Source of the DNA: a virus
DNA: 64,000 bases
Direction: 5' to 3' (one strand)
Virus record (IMG/VR): IMGVR_UViG_3300013307_000002
Coordinates: 18,362-82,361 of that record
Part shown: one piece after another, positions 7,641 through 13,405 of the stretch
Numbering within the stretch: position 1 is the stretch's first letter
Layout of the letters: each line of letters begins with the position of its first letter
Program-made: the position numbers and the translations under genes
Notes under the pieces: generated by a model
Seen by the model: the letters and a program-made list of their open reading frames with translations, nothing else
The model's database searches: none
What the model was told of the DNA's origin: nothing

Positions 7641-7652
7641 ACTACTGTGACG
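7641..7652 (+). repeat. 12-bp repeat ACTACTGTGACG, copy 2
   Basis: Intergenic copy between the ProQ-like gene and the SleB-type hydrolase gene, just before the latter's ribosome site. Confidence 0.75.
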
Positions 7653-7681
7653 CCGCGCCCCCTCAGTAAAAGGAATTACTA

Positions 7682-8080
7682 TTGATCTCTACGGCTATAT
7701 TATATGTCGCTCTCACTACTTACCATGAGGCAAGAGGTGAGCCAAAATTGTGTCAGTTATTAGTGGCTGAGACAGTGAGCAACCGTATGAAAAGCCGTGA
7801 TTTAACAGCTAAGCAGGTTGTAAGACAAAAGAATCAATTCTCATGGGTATCTGTCTTAAAGGGCAGAAGTGTTAGACAGGAATATAAAAGAATACAAAGG
7901 ACAGCAGAACCTGCTGATAGGAAAGCACTAGATGATTCAATCAATCTGGCTAATTGGGTTCTCTCTCCTTTGTATGTTTCAGTGAGTGATGCTGAATATT
8001 TCCACGATACTAGCATACGTACCCCTAAACACTTTAAACATAGGATAACGTGTGGAGGTAAGCTAGTTTTTTCTAGGTAA
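7682..8080 (+). CDS. SleB-type cell-wall hydrolase (Hydrolase_2 family)
   Basis: Predicted peptidoglycan-cleaving enzyme (lytic transglycosylase-like). The family pattern is present: YHEARGEP (about residues 14-21, with the expected catalytic Glu), NR near 38, FSWVSV near 53, ANWVLS near 95, and YFHDTS...GGKLVF at the end. The TTG start has an AAAGGAA site at good spacing. There is no signal peptide, so export would need a holin, or it is an endolysin. It sits in the early region, far from the spanin genes at 51372. Confidence 0.82.
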   Translation: MISTAILYVALTTYHEARGEPKLCQLLVAETVSNRMKSRDLTAKQVVRQKNQFSWVSVLKGRSVRQEYKRIQRTAEPADRKALDDSINLANWVLSPLYVSVSDAEYFHDTSIRTPKHFKHRITCGGKLVFSR

Positions 8081-8086
8081 ATCAAT

Positions 8087-8260
8087 ATGGATAAATGCGT
8101 ATTCTGTAAGCAGCCGATTGGTTTGCTACAAGAAATAATCTTAATCAATTGGCGTAAGCGTAAAGGTGAGCGCCGTATTGTTATTGCTTATAGCTGCACT
8201 GGTTGTGGTGAAGATCGTATAACTGACTTCTGCCAGCCTGAAAGGCCAGTGTTCAAATAA
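8087..8260 (+). CDS. Zinc-ribbon mini protein, 57 aa
   Basis: Two cysteine pairs, CVFC near the N-terminus and CTGC at about residues 40-43, define a zinc-ribbon fold; the part between them is basic. ATG with AGGTAAA ahead. Function unknown; similar mini zinc ribbons recur in the window. Confidence 0.75.
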   Translation: MDKCVFCKQPIGLLQEIILINWRKRKGERRIVIAYSCTGCGEDRITDFCQPERPVFK

Positions 8261-8263
8261 ACA

Positions 8264-8275
8264 ACTACTGTGACG
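8264..8275 (+). repeat. 12-bp repeat ACTACTGTGACG, copy 3
   Basis: Intergenic copy ending 18 bases before the ATG of the secreted protein at 8294. Confidence 0.75.
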
Positions 8276-8293
8276 TTTTTGTGAGGAATTGCC

Positions 8294-8764
8294 ATGCGTA
8301 AATTATTGTTGTTGGCTGTGTCAGTCTCGTTAGTTTTCACCGCCCCGGCAATGGCTCGTGGCAATTACAATTCATCCTCTGAAAATTACCAGAAATATCA
8401 GCAGGATACTCGTACCCCTGAAGAGATTGAAGAGGACGAGGATTATGAAGATGGTGTTACAGATTGGGAAGATCACACTGTACCATCTCCTCAGCATGAC
8501 TCTCAGAACGCCTCTTTAGCTATGTGCGGTAAACACACTGTCTTTATAAATCAAGATGATAATGTGCTTACAGTGGATGGTTTAAGCTATCAGTTGCTGG
8601 GTTTTGATTATAAGGTAGTTAACTCAGAACCTGTTCTAATTGATCACTATGCTCTTGGCAATAAGATTGCTAACTTAGCAGTATTTCAAAACTCTAAGAA
8701 AATGATCTTCTTTCTTCAGGGTGAAAAACACTCTGTTGAATGTGTTCCATATCAGTGGAACTAA
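8294..8764 (+). CDS. Secreted (periplasmic) protein, 156 aa
   Basis: A typical Sec signal peptide with basic start, hydrophobic core and AMA cleavage site near residue 21. An acidic, low-complexity linker (about 40-62) precedes a compact C-terminal domain with two cysteines that could form a disulfide. No family recognised; the small two-cysteine periplasmic layout recalls lysozyme-inhibitor-like folds, but this is weak. An early secreted protein might alter the envelope or block superinfection (inference). Confidence 0.75.
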   Translation: MRKLLLLAVSVSLVFTAPAMARGNYNSSSENYQKYQQDTRTPEEIEEDEDYEDGVTDWEDHTVPSPQHDSQNASLAMCGKHTVFINQDDNVLTVDGLSYQLLGFDYKVVNSEPVLIDHYALGNKIANLAVFQNSKKMIFFLQGEKHSVECVPYQWN

Positions 8765-8790
8765 GAGTATATTTCTCATAATGGACTCAA

Positions 8791-8837
8791 AGCATGAGCT
8801 TAACGCTAGCGTTGGATCGCTTGCTTCTGCACATGCT
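8791..8837 (+). other. Structured spacer with nested palindrome
   Basis: AGCATG (8791-8796) pairs with CATGCT (8832-8837), enclosing the 12-bp palindrome AACGCTAGCGTT (8802-8813). No U tract. Possible RNA structure or operator. Confidence 0.4.
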
Positions 8838-8864
8838 TAGTATTCTTTTGTATAGGAGTTCATT

Positions 8865-9053
8865 ATGGCTAAGATTAACGTTAAAACAGCCAAAAAACCT
8901 CTTAATAATAAAGAGGATAAGGCAAAAGATCCAGATGTGAATGATGTTAAACGTAAGTTAGCAGCACTACTTCTGTTTCAACAACTCCACAAAGAGAAGC
9001 CCAAGAAAGGTAGCCTATCTAAAGTGGATTCAAACGACAAACCCTCTGAGTAA
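8865..9053 (+). CDS. Lysine-rich small protein, 62 aa
   Basis: Unrecognised, rich in Lys and Asp, likely partly disordered with one central helix (KRKLAALLLFQQLH). Good TAGGAG ribosome site. Its stop codon lies inside the following terminator. Confidence 0.75.
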   Translation: MAKINVKTAKKPLNNKEDKAKDPDVNDVKRKLAALLLFQQLHKEKPKKGSLSKVDSNDKPSE

Positions 9054-9070
9054 TCAGGGGGTTTTCTTTT
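9042..9070 (+). terminator. Rho-independent terminator
   Basis: CCCTCTGA (9042-9049), loop GTAA, TCAGGGGG (9054-9061), then a T-rich tail. Confidence 0.88.
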
Positions 9071-9084
9071 ATCAGGGTTAATAT

Positions 9085-9360
9085 ATGTACGAAGATTTCG
9101 GTAGTATATGGGTAACAGCGTTGCTGGTTTACCTTATCGTTTTCTTTATCGATTTTGTGTGGATGAATAAAGTAGACAAAGAGAATCAAGGTGTTATGAC
9201 TAAAGCAGATTACTTTATTAATCTGGTTGAAAGCATGATGTGGCCTATCCTCTTACCACTTGAGATCATCTTCTTTCTTATCATTACAGTGTTCTCACTA
9301 ACTCTTGAGTCTTTGTTCTGGATTCGTCGTAAGGTTAAAACGCTGTGTAAGCAATTCTAG
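9085..9360 (+). CDS. Two-TM membrane protein, 91 aa
   Basis: Two hydrophobic segments at about residues 9-26 and 52-80 separated by a charged loop, and a basic C-terminal tail. No family recognised. It is followed after nine bases by another two-TM protein, so they may work as a pair. Holin-like or superinfection-exclusion functions are possible from topology only. Confidence 0.75.
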   Translation: MYEDFGSIWVTALLVYLIVFFIDFVWMNKVDKENQGVMTKADYFINLVESMMWPILLPLEIIFFLIITVFSLTLESLFWIRRKVKTLCKQF

Positions 9361-9369
9361 GAGGCGTCA

Positions 9370-9588
9370 ATGGATGCCGGGTACATTCTTACTATCTTCT
9401 GGTTTTTCTTTGCCTGCATCACATTTGGCTGCCTTGTAGGTGGTGATACACCTAAAGAGTTCATCAAGCCTACTAAGGGTTTTGTCTTAAAGGCTTGGTT
9501 TATCTCTGTATTCTGGCCTATAGCTTTCCTCTTAGTTACTATCGAATATCTTGCTAAGAAAACTTCTTGGTTAGGTGGTTGGAGATAA
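9370..9588 (+). CDS. Two-TM membrane protein, 72 aa
   Basis: Hydrophobic segments at about residues 5-24 and 40-60. It has an AGGAGG ribosome site and lies directly behind another membrane gene. Unrecognised. Last protein gene before the tRNA array. Confidence 0.78.
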   Translation: MDAGYILTIFWFFFACITFGCLVGGDTPKEFIKPTKGFVLKAWFISVFWPIAFLLVTIEYLAKKTSWLGGWR

Positions 9589-9605
9589 AATAGTTGGTAG
9601 TGTTT

Positions 9606-9634
9606 ATATACTATAGCGAATGGATATAGTATAT
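9606..9634 (+). promoter_or_regulatory. 10-bp inverted repeat with candidate phage promoter
   Basis: ATATACTATA (9606-9615) and TATAGTATAT (9625-9634) are a perfect inverted repeat around GCGAATGGA. The loop and right arm contain CGAATGGATA (9617-9626), close to the proposed phage-sigma element. It lies just upstream of the first tRNA. Confidence 0.45.
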
Positions 9635-9651
9635 AACCAGTAACTAATTAT

Positions 9652-9727
9652 GATTCTGTAGTTCAGTTGGTAGAACGGTGGACTGTTAATCCATATGTCG
9701 CAGGTTCAAATCCTGCCAGAATCGCCA
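9652..9727 (+). tRNA. tRNA-Asn (GTT), CCA encoded
   Basis: Acceptor GATTCTG/CAGAATC, D arm, anticodon stem GTGGA/TCCAT with loop CTGTTAA (anticodon GTT), T arm GCAGG-TTCAAAT-CCTGC, discriminator G and encoded CCA. All arms pair well. Confidence 0.93.
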
Positions 9728-9733
9728 AACAAT

Positions 9734-9802
9734 GGGAACCTGAGCACTCTAGGGGACTAGAATATGAGCAATGGTTAATGACACTCGTGATGGTTCCCAC
9801 CA
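9734..9802 (+). ncRNA. tRNA-like element ending in CCA (69 nt)
   Basis: A 7-bp acceptor-like stem GGGAACC/GGTTCCC (9734-9740 with 9792-9798) is followed by A and CCA, as in a tRNA. Inside are two 5-bp hairpins (9748-9761, 9764-9788) but no normal T loop or anticodon loop. It sits between tRNA-Asn and tRNA-Tyr with tRNA-like spacing. It could be a decayed tRNA or a functional tRNA mimic processed with its neighbours. Confidence 0.5.
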
Positions 9803-9808
9803 TTCAAT

Positions 9809-9895
9809 GTTGGATTACTCAAGCGGCAACGAGAGCAGACTGTAAATCTGTGGCCCATATGGGCTTCGAAGGTTCGAGTCCTTCATCCAACACCA
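9809..9895 (+). tRNA. tRNA-Tyr (GTA), CCA encoded
   Basis: Acceptor GTTGGAT/ATCCAAC, anticodon stem GCAGA/TCTGT with loop CTGTAAA (anticodon GTA), long variable arm, T arm GAAGG-TTCGAGT-CCTTC, discriminator A and CCA. Confidence 0.93.
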
Positions 9896-9930
9896 AACAA
9901 TGCACCTATAGTTAATTTTTGAGGTTTACT

Positions 9931-10140
9931 ATGGCAGACTGTAATCGTTGTGGGGATTCTGGGGGAAAGTACTCCCCAAATGAAAACTCTAATAATGGGG
10001 TTTTCTGTTACAACTGTATTGATATTGTGTTAGCTGGGGGCGGAGGAGGTGACTGTAACCCTCGTTACTCTGATAACCCCGGCACAAGGGAAGCTTATAG
10101 AAGACTTATGAGCGCCCCAAACTCAGAGTACAAGTATTAA
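9931..10140 (+). CDS. Zinc-ribbon mini protein, 69 aa, inside tRNA array
   Basis: CNRCGDSGG near the N-terminus and CYNC at about residues 26-29 form a zinc-ribbon pattern like those of DnaJ-type or translation-linked zinc proteins; a glycine run follows. The ATG at 9931 has a GAGGT site; an upstream TTG was rejected. It lies between tRNA-Tyr and tRNA-Arg. Function unknown. Confidence 0.72.
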   Translation: MADCNRCGDSGGKYSPNENSNNGVFCYNCIDIVLAGGGGGDCNPRYSDNPGTREAYRRLMSAPNSEYKY

Positions 10141-10153
10141 TCAAATATATAAT

Positions 10154-10228
10154 GCACCTATAGTTAAATGGATATAACAGGAGCCTTCTAAGCTCTAGTT
10201 CTAGGTTCGATTCCTAGTGGGTGTGCCA
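10154..10228 (+). tRNA. tRNA-Arg (TCT), CCA encoded
   Basis: Acceptor GCACCTA/TGGGTGT with G-U pairs, anticodon stem GGAGC/GCTCT with loop CTTCTAA (anticodon TCT), T arm CTAGG-TTCGATT-CCTAG, CCA. It reads AGA, rare in enterobacteria and common in AT-rich phage genes. Confidence 0.92.
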
Positions 10229-10234
10229 TATTTA

Positions 10235-10323
10235 GCCCGGATGATGAAACTGGTAAACATAGGAGACTTAAAATTTCCCGTCTCGTAAGAGGCTTGCGGG
10301 TTCGACCCCCGCTCCGGGCACCA
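10235..10323 (+). tRNA. tRNA-Leu (TAA), CCA encoded
   Basis: Acceptor GCCCGGA/TCCGGGC, anticodon stem GGAGA/TTTCC with loop CTTAAAA (anticodon TAA), long variable arm, T arm GCGGG-TTCGACC-CCCGC, discriminator A, CCA. Confidence 0.92.
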
Positions 10324-10356
10324 AACAAAGTAACTTTCAGTTCAGTGAGATAAAGT

Positions 10357-10554
10357 ATGAACAGAGAGCAGTCCTTGCACTGGAGGGGTTGGTTAGAAAA
10401 ACAGCCCATGTTTAATGCGAGAGTTTACTGTGTTAGATGTATGGCACCTTATAAAATAGGTGAATGTCAAGAGACACTAGATTCTCCGGGTTGCTATTGG
10501 AAGGAGAGTAAATGCCCTTCATGTGGGTGTAAACTTTATTACAGCCATCTATAG
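10357..10554 (+). CDS. Zinc-ribbon mini protein, 65 aa, inside tRNA array
   Basis: CVRC at about residues 25-28 and CPSCGC near residue 53 give a zinc-ribbon fold, with further cysteines between. N-terminal part is rich in Trp and Arg. It lies between tRNA-Leu and tRNA-Gln; ribosome site weak (GTGAGA). Function unknown. Confidence 0.68.
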   Translation: MNREQSLHWRGWLEKQPMFNARVYCVRCMAPYKIGECQETLDSPGCYWKESKCPSCGCKLYYSHL

Positions 10555-10584
10555 TAATACATCTAGCAAGAATAACCAAACAAT

Positions 10585-10659
10585 AGGGCTATCGTATAAT
10601 GGTTATTACATCGGCCTTTGACTCCGATAATCCACGTTCGATTCGTGGTAGCTCTGCCA
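10585..10659 (+). tRNA. tRNA-Gln (TTG), CCA encoded
   Basis: Acceptor AGGGCTA/TAGCTCT, D arm GTAT/TTAC, anticodon loop CTTTGAC (anticodon TTG), T arm CCACG-TTCGATT-CGTGG, discriminator G, CCA. One mismatch closes the anticodon loop. Confidence 0.88.
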
Positions 10660-10689
10660 ATTTAAATGTGTAAACTAAAGGTGGCTAAT

Positions 10690-11109
10690 ATGAAAAAGCT
10701 TTCACTGGTATTGTGTGCTTTAGCATTAGCAGGTTGTGCTCATACTTCCACCGAAGTTAGTGAGCCGATTGCTTGCAGTGCAGATTGTGATGCACGGTTT
10801 GAGAACATCAGAGCTGTTGCTACTAAGTTCTTGGGCTATACAATCACTCACGAAACTTCTAATAGTTTCACGGCTCAATTAGTAAATCTTGATAAATCTG
10901 TTGTGGTAACAAGTGCAATGAATGTATTCAAGATGCCAGAACAAATCTTCGTTGACGTAGAAACATCAGGCGTATCTGATATTACTACAGCGGCTAACAT
11001 CTCTAACCTTACTAGCCATGAAGATTTCAGAACTATCAAAGTTCATAAAACAGAGAGTGTTGTAATACCAAACACTTATACAGAAAACCTGTTTAGGATT
11101 CCTCACTAA
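10690..11109 (+). CDS. Lipoprotein, 139 aa
   Basis: Start chosen at the ATG after AGGTGG, which gives a clean lipoprotein signal: KK, hydrophobic core, lipobox LAGC at about residues 13-16. The mature part has two more cysteines (SADCDARF region) and beta-rich sequence. It would be anchored in the envelope. No family recognised. Its stop overlaps the next start (TAATG). Confidence 0.8.
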   Translation: MKKLSLVLCALALAGCAHTSTEVSEPIACSADCDARFENIRAVATKFLGYTITHETSNSFTAQLVNLDKSVVVTSAMNVFKMPEQIFVDVETSGVSDITTAANISNLTSHEDFRTIKVHKTESVVIPNTYTENLFRIPH

Positions 11110-11261
11110 TGTCAATGGCTAGTAAATATAACGCTATTTGCGAGAAGTGTGAGTCAGATATGGAAGAAGGCCCAGTTCTTTATTCAGAAGTTATGGACTG
11201 TGTTGTTCAGTCTTATATCTGTCCTCTTTGTAATCATGAGCAAGAGGAGGTAGTAGAGTGA
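11109..11261 (+). CDS. Zinc-ribbon mini protein, 50 aa
   Basis: CEKC at about residues 11-14 and CPLC near 39-42 form a zinc ribbon. Start overlaps the previous stop (TAATG) and the stop overlaps the next GTG (GTGA), so three genes are translationally coupled. Confidence 0.68.
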   Translation: MSMASKYNAICEKCESDMEEGPVLYSEVMDCVVQSYICPLCNHEQEEVVE

Positions 11262-11386
11262 GTATCATCTGGTATCTGCTCATTCGTTATAACAAGTTTA
11301 GCGATGATGCTTTGTTCGGGTTCAGTATCATAGGTGTGGTAGAGATGATTATTGAATTTGCTCTACTGGCAAACTTTATTCTTTAG
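11258..11386 (+). CDS. Single-TM membrane protein, 42 aa
   Basis: GTG start with a perfect AGGAGG site. Hydrophobic from about residue 19 to the end. Function unknown; last gene of its coupled trio, followed by a terminator. Confidence 0.6.
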   Translation: MSIIWYLLIRYNKFSDDALFGFSIIGVVEMIIEFALLANFIL

Positions 11387-11389
11387 TAT

Positions 11390-11415
11390 AAAGACCCGGA
11401 AGTATAGGGTCTTTT
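11390..11415 (+). terminator. Rho-independent terminator
   Basis: AAAGACCC (11390-11397) pairs with GGGTCTTT (11407-11414), then T. Confidence 0.8.
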
Positions 11416-11428
11416 CAATTGACAACAT

Positions 11429-11494
11429 GAAAGATCATTACCCACTTCCTTCTATTAGTGTTCGGTTATGACATTCCGCTGGTAGTGGTCTTTC
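11429..11494 (+). other. Long stem-loop RNA candidate
   Basis: GAAAGATCATTACC (11429-11442) pairs with GGTAGTGGTCTTTC (11481-11494): 14 pairs, two G-U, with a 38-nt loop. No gene here. Compensating G-U pairs suggest an RNA rather than a DNA site. Confidence 0.5.
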
Positions 11495-11556
11495 AGGTGT
11501 TCATTGAATATCGCTTGGAATCGATAATCCTGTTTAGCCAGCATCAATGGCAATAG

Positions 11557-11645
11557 TTACAGGTCGTCTAGTGGACTAGGACAACAGCCAAGTAATTCTT
11601 AGGAATGAAACGCGGGAAACGTAGGTTCAAATCCTGCTCTGTAAC
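11557..11645 (+). ncRNA. Degenerate tRNA-like element
   Basis: A D arm (GTC-GAC with TAGTGGACTAG), a good T arm (GTAGG-TTCAAAT-CCTGC) and an acceptor-like TTACAGG/TCTGTAA stem can be drawn, but no normal anticodon stem-loop fits and CCA is absent. Either a decayed tRNA or one with an unusual anticodon arm. Confidence 0.45.
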
Positions 11646-11690
11646 ATCTCAAATACTGAAAATGATACGTCTCTTCAGAGGAAATATAAA

Positions 11691-12050
11691 ATGGGCAACA
11701 AAAAATCTAACGCAGGTAAAGGTTCACTGGCAGCATACAAATCAAACAATAGCTTTGGTAAAAATAAAGTTCGTAAGCTGCAAACTCACCTGAAAAAGCA
11801 TCCTGAAGATGCTGTTGCTGCTGCAACCCTGTCGGCTGTAAGCCGTTCTATTGCTACCTCCCCTCGTTGGGGTCATAAGCGTGTAGGTAATCTGAATGCA
11901 TCTCAGCGCCTGCAAGATCAAACTGTAAGCAAAGTGAAGTCTGGCCTGCGTCAGCTCTCTTTCCTGTCTCGCCACGACAATGTTGAAATGGTTGACGGTA
12001 ACTACACCTCTGATCAAATCAAAGAGCGTGCTGCACGTAAAGCCGCGTAA
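11691..12050 (+). CDS. Hypothetical basic protein, 119 aa
   Basis: Unrecognised, very basic throughout (KNKVRKLQTHLKK, RRWGHK-like patches), no cysteine pairs. GAGGAAA ribosome site and host-like codon use suggest strong expression; a strong terminator follows. Probable nucleic-acid-binding protein by charge. Confidence 0.8.
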   Translation: MGNKKSNAGKGSLAAYKSNNSFGKNKVRKLQTHLKKHPEDAVAAATLSAVSRSIATSPRWGHKRVGNLNASQRLQDQTVSKVKSGLRQLSFLSRHDNVEMVDGNYTSDQIKERAARKAA

Positions 12051-12059
12051 TTCTGCCGG

Positions 12060-12088
12060 GGAGCCTTTTGGCTCCTCTTCTTTTTTTT
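12060..12088 (+). terminator. Rho-independent terminator
   Basis: GGAGCC (12060-12065), TTTT loop, GGCTCC (12070-12075), then a long T tract. Confidence 0.92.
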
Positions 12089-12107
12089 ATATGTGAGAGA
12101 TGCTGTA

Positions 12108-12242
12108 ATGATTGAGAATGCTGACGACAACGATATCCTGAATATTGCAATCGTTGCTTGTGTGGTTTGTATTGCTCTGGTTCTGTGTGTAGCCATCCCT
12201 GCTGCATACTTTTTATTTACTACTGTGACGGGTGGTGCGTAA
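12108..12242 (+). CDS. Single-TM membrane protein, 44 aa
   Basis: Acidic N-terminus, then one long hydrophobic segment (about residues 11-37) and a short tail TTVTGGA, whose codons are the recurring 12-mer. Stop overlaps the next start (TAATG). Weak ribosome site. Confidence 0.6.
   Translation: MIENADDNDILNIAIVACVVCIALVLCVAIPAAYFLFTTVTGGA
12219..12230 (+). repeat. 12-bp repeat ACTACTGTGACG, copy 4
   Basis: Located at the end of a membrane-protein gene (read Thr-Thr-Val-Thr), 12 bases before the next start codon. Confidence 0.75.
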
Positions 12243-12544
12243 TGTCAAAACCAATTCAACTTTATGCGGTTCATGAAAAGCAGGATGGCGTGCAGTGCAG
12301 TCATATCAAAACTGCGTACAATATCAATGCCCTCTTCCGTGCGCTGAATCTTCAGCCTGATATGAATGACGTAAACTCTCAGCGGTGTGTTGAAGCCATT
12401 AAAAGTAATGGCAAAATGTTTGTTTATCTCTCTCCTGAAATTAAGAAGTTTCATTTTTCCCGTGAAGCTCTTATGGAAGAGTTGATGTATTATCGTCAAC
12501 AAAAACAGCTATTGTCTGCTGTTGAGTCATTAGATAATACCTAA
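12242..12544 (+). CDS. Hypothetical protein, 100 aa
   Basis: Start placed at the ATG overlapping the previous stop; a longer frame beginning upstream reads through the other gene and was not used. Unrecognised soluble protein, helical C-terminus (EALMEELMYYRQQKQLLSAV). Its last codons lie in the left arm of the inverted-repeat element that follows. Confidence 0.75.
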   Translation: MSKPIQLYAVHEKQDGVQCSHIKTAYNINALFRALNLQPDMNDVNSQRCVEAIKSNGKMFVYLSPEIKKFHFSREALMEELMYYRQQKQLLSAVESLDNT

Positions 12545-12680
12545 CAAAATATTGACCATTCATATATTAAACATTTAATTGTGAATATAGAAAGTTAAAC
12601 CCTAATTATTAGGGGGGTTCGGGAAACCTAGTTTTACTAACAAAACTTAAACTATCACGAATGGTCAATCTTTTGTTAGG
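12540..12680 (+). ncRNA. Structured element closed by a 22-bp inverted repeat
   Basis: Bases 12540-12561 pair with 12659-12680 at 21 of 22 positions. Inside are further hairpins: CCCTA/TAGGG, GGTT/AACC and AGTTTT/AAAACT. The result is a compact multi-branch RNA of about 141 nt, or a MITE-like insertion; no target duplication is visible. The left arm includes the stop codon of the preceding gene. Confidence 0.6.
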
Positions 12681-13094
12681 TAGCGCATCTGGTATATGTG
12701 AGTTATAGAATGTAGCGTATCTCACCTCCGTGTAAAGAGGGTTGTTTCGGCCCGATTGAATGCCCATGTGTGAGTGAGCATTCTCCGCACATCTATATGT
12801 AATATACAAGCCATCCAGTCTGAGATAAGGTGGTAGGAGCGCCACTGGCGACAAAGCTCCAACCTTTAAGTTTTCATTATAATACAGCTCTGTCATTCTT
12901 TTACTTTAACGTAATCTGACGACACCTTCACTGGACAGATAAAGCTGTATTCTAATGAAAATTTAGCCCTACAATAAGAATGCTGGAAACCTTGCAAGTA
13001 GGTTCGGGGCTTACAGAAACGTCTCCATATCCTAACTCGAAATTAGGATGAATTATATTCATTAGTTTAATTGGTAAAACATGGAGCCATTTCT
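12681..13094. other. Gene-free structured region (414 bp)
   Basis: No convincing gene. It contains a second long inverted repeat (listed separately), a perfect hairpin ATCCTAA/TTAGGAT (13029-13035 with 13043-13049), and short stretches resembling tRNA D arms near 12682 and 13061 without full tRNAs. Possibly several small RNAs or remnants of tRNA genes. Confidence 0.5.
12871..12961 (+). ncRNA. Second structured element, 19-bp inverted repeat
   Basis: 12871-12889 pairs with 12943-12961 at 18 of 19 positions; just inside, CTGTC (12890-12894) faces GACAG (12934-12938). A roughly 91-nt hairpin RNA is predicted, 190 bases after the first element. Confidence 0.55.
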
Positions 13095-13196
13095 ATGGAT
13101 CTCGTTTATTTATATTCTGTACTTCTACTCTCCATAGGAGCGCTAATCTTTTGCCTTAGAGAGTTATTCATCCACCTTCTGAGGATCTTTGAATGA
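13095..13196 (+). CDS. Tiny membrane protein, 33 aa
   Basis: A GGAG site precedes the ATG. Hydrophobic for most of its length (LVYLYSVLLLSIGALIF). Overlaps the next lipoprotein start by ATGA, an arrangement suggesting coupled synthesis. Confidence 0.55.
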   Translation: MDLVYLYSVLLLSIGALIFCLRELFIHLLRIFE

Positions 13197-13405
13197 AGCG
13201 TCTGTTAGTATCAGTAGCTGTTGTTATTTCACTGGCTGCATGTTCCACACCACCTGTTGTAAAGTCTGCTATTGAACGTGATTCCGCTTATCACAAAGCA
13301 GTAGATTTTTGTGGAGATAAAGATAATATCTCCTATTTTTTCTACAAACAACAAGTAGCATCCTTTAAAGTCTACTGCATGGATGGTCGAGGTCGTGAGC
13401 TATAA
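13193..13405 (+). CDS. Small lipoprotein, 70 aa
   Basis: Signal with basic start, hydrophobic core and lipobox LAAC at about residues 14-17. The 53-residue mature part contains two cysteines. GAGGA ribosome site. Coupled behind a tiny membrane protein; this recalls spanin-like pairs, but true spanins are found at 51372-51873, so an early envelope or exclusion role is more likely. Confidence 0.75.
   Translation: MKRLLVSVAVVISLAACSTPPVVKSAIERDSAYHKAVDFCGDKDNISYFFYKQQVASFKVYCMDGRGREL

Noticed and set aside
7494-7685. Frame extending past the ProQ-like gene in +1 frame, possible programmed frameshift
   Set aside because: The FinO domain is complete in the main frame and no slippery sequence is seen; the extension is better explained as chance.
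9667-9915. 82-aa frame across tRNA-Asn and tRNA-Tyr
   Set aside because: Spans two well-folded tRNAs; reading frame is accidental.
10188-10409. 73-aa minus-strand frame with a protein-like start
   Set aside because: Antisense to tRNA-Arg and tRNA-Leu genes; a common false call over tRNAs.
12609-12896. 95-aa minus-strand open frame
   Set aside because: Lies in the structured region with the inverted repeats, points against local transcription, no ribosome site.
13050-13120. D-arm-like stretch considered as a tRNA
   Set aside because: No matching anticodon stem, T arm or acceptor could be drawn.
13193-13405. Overlapping membrane protein/lipoprotein pair (13095, 13193) considered as the spanin pair
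   Set aside because: The membrane partner is too short for an i-spanin, and a better Rz/Rz1-type nested pair exists at 51372-51873.
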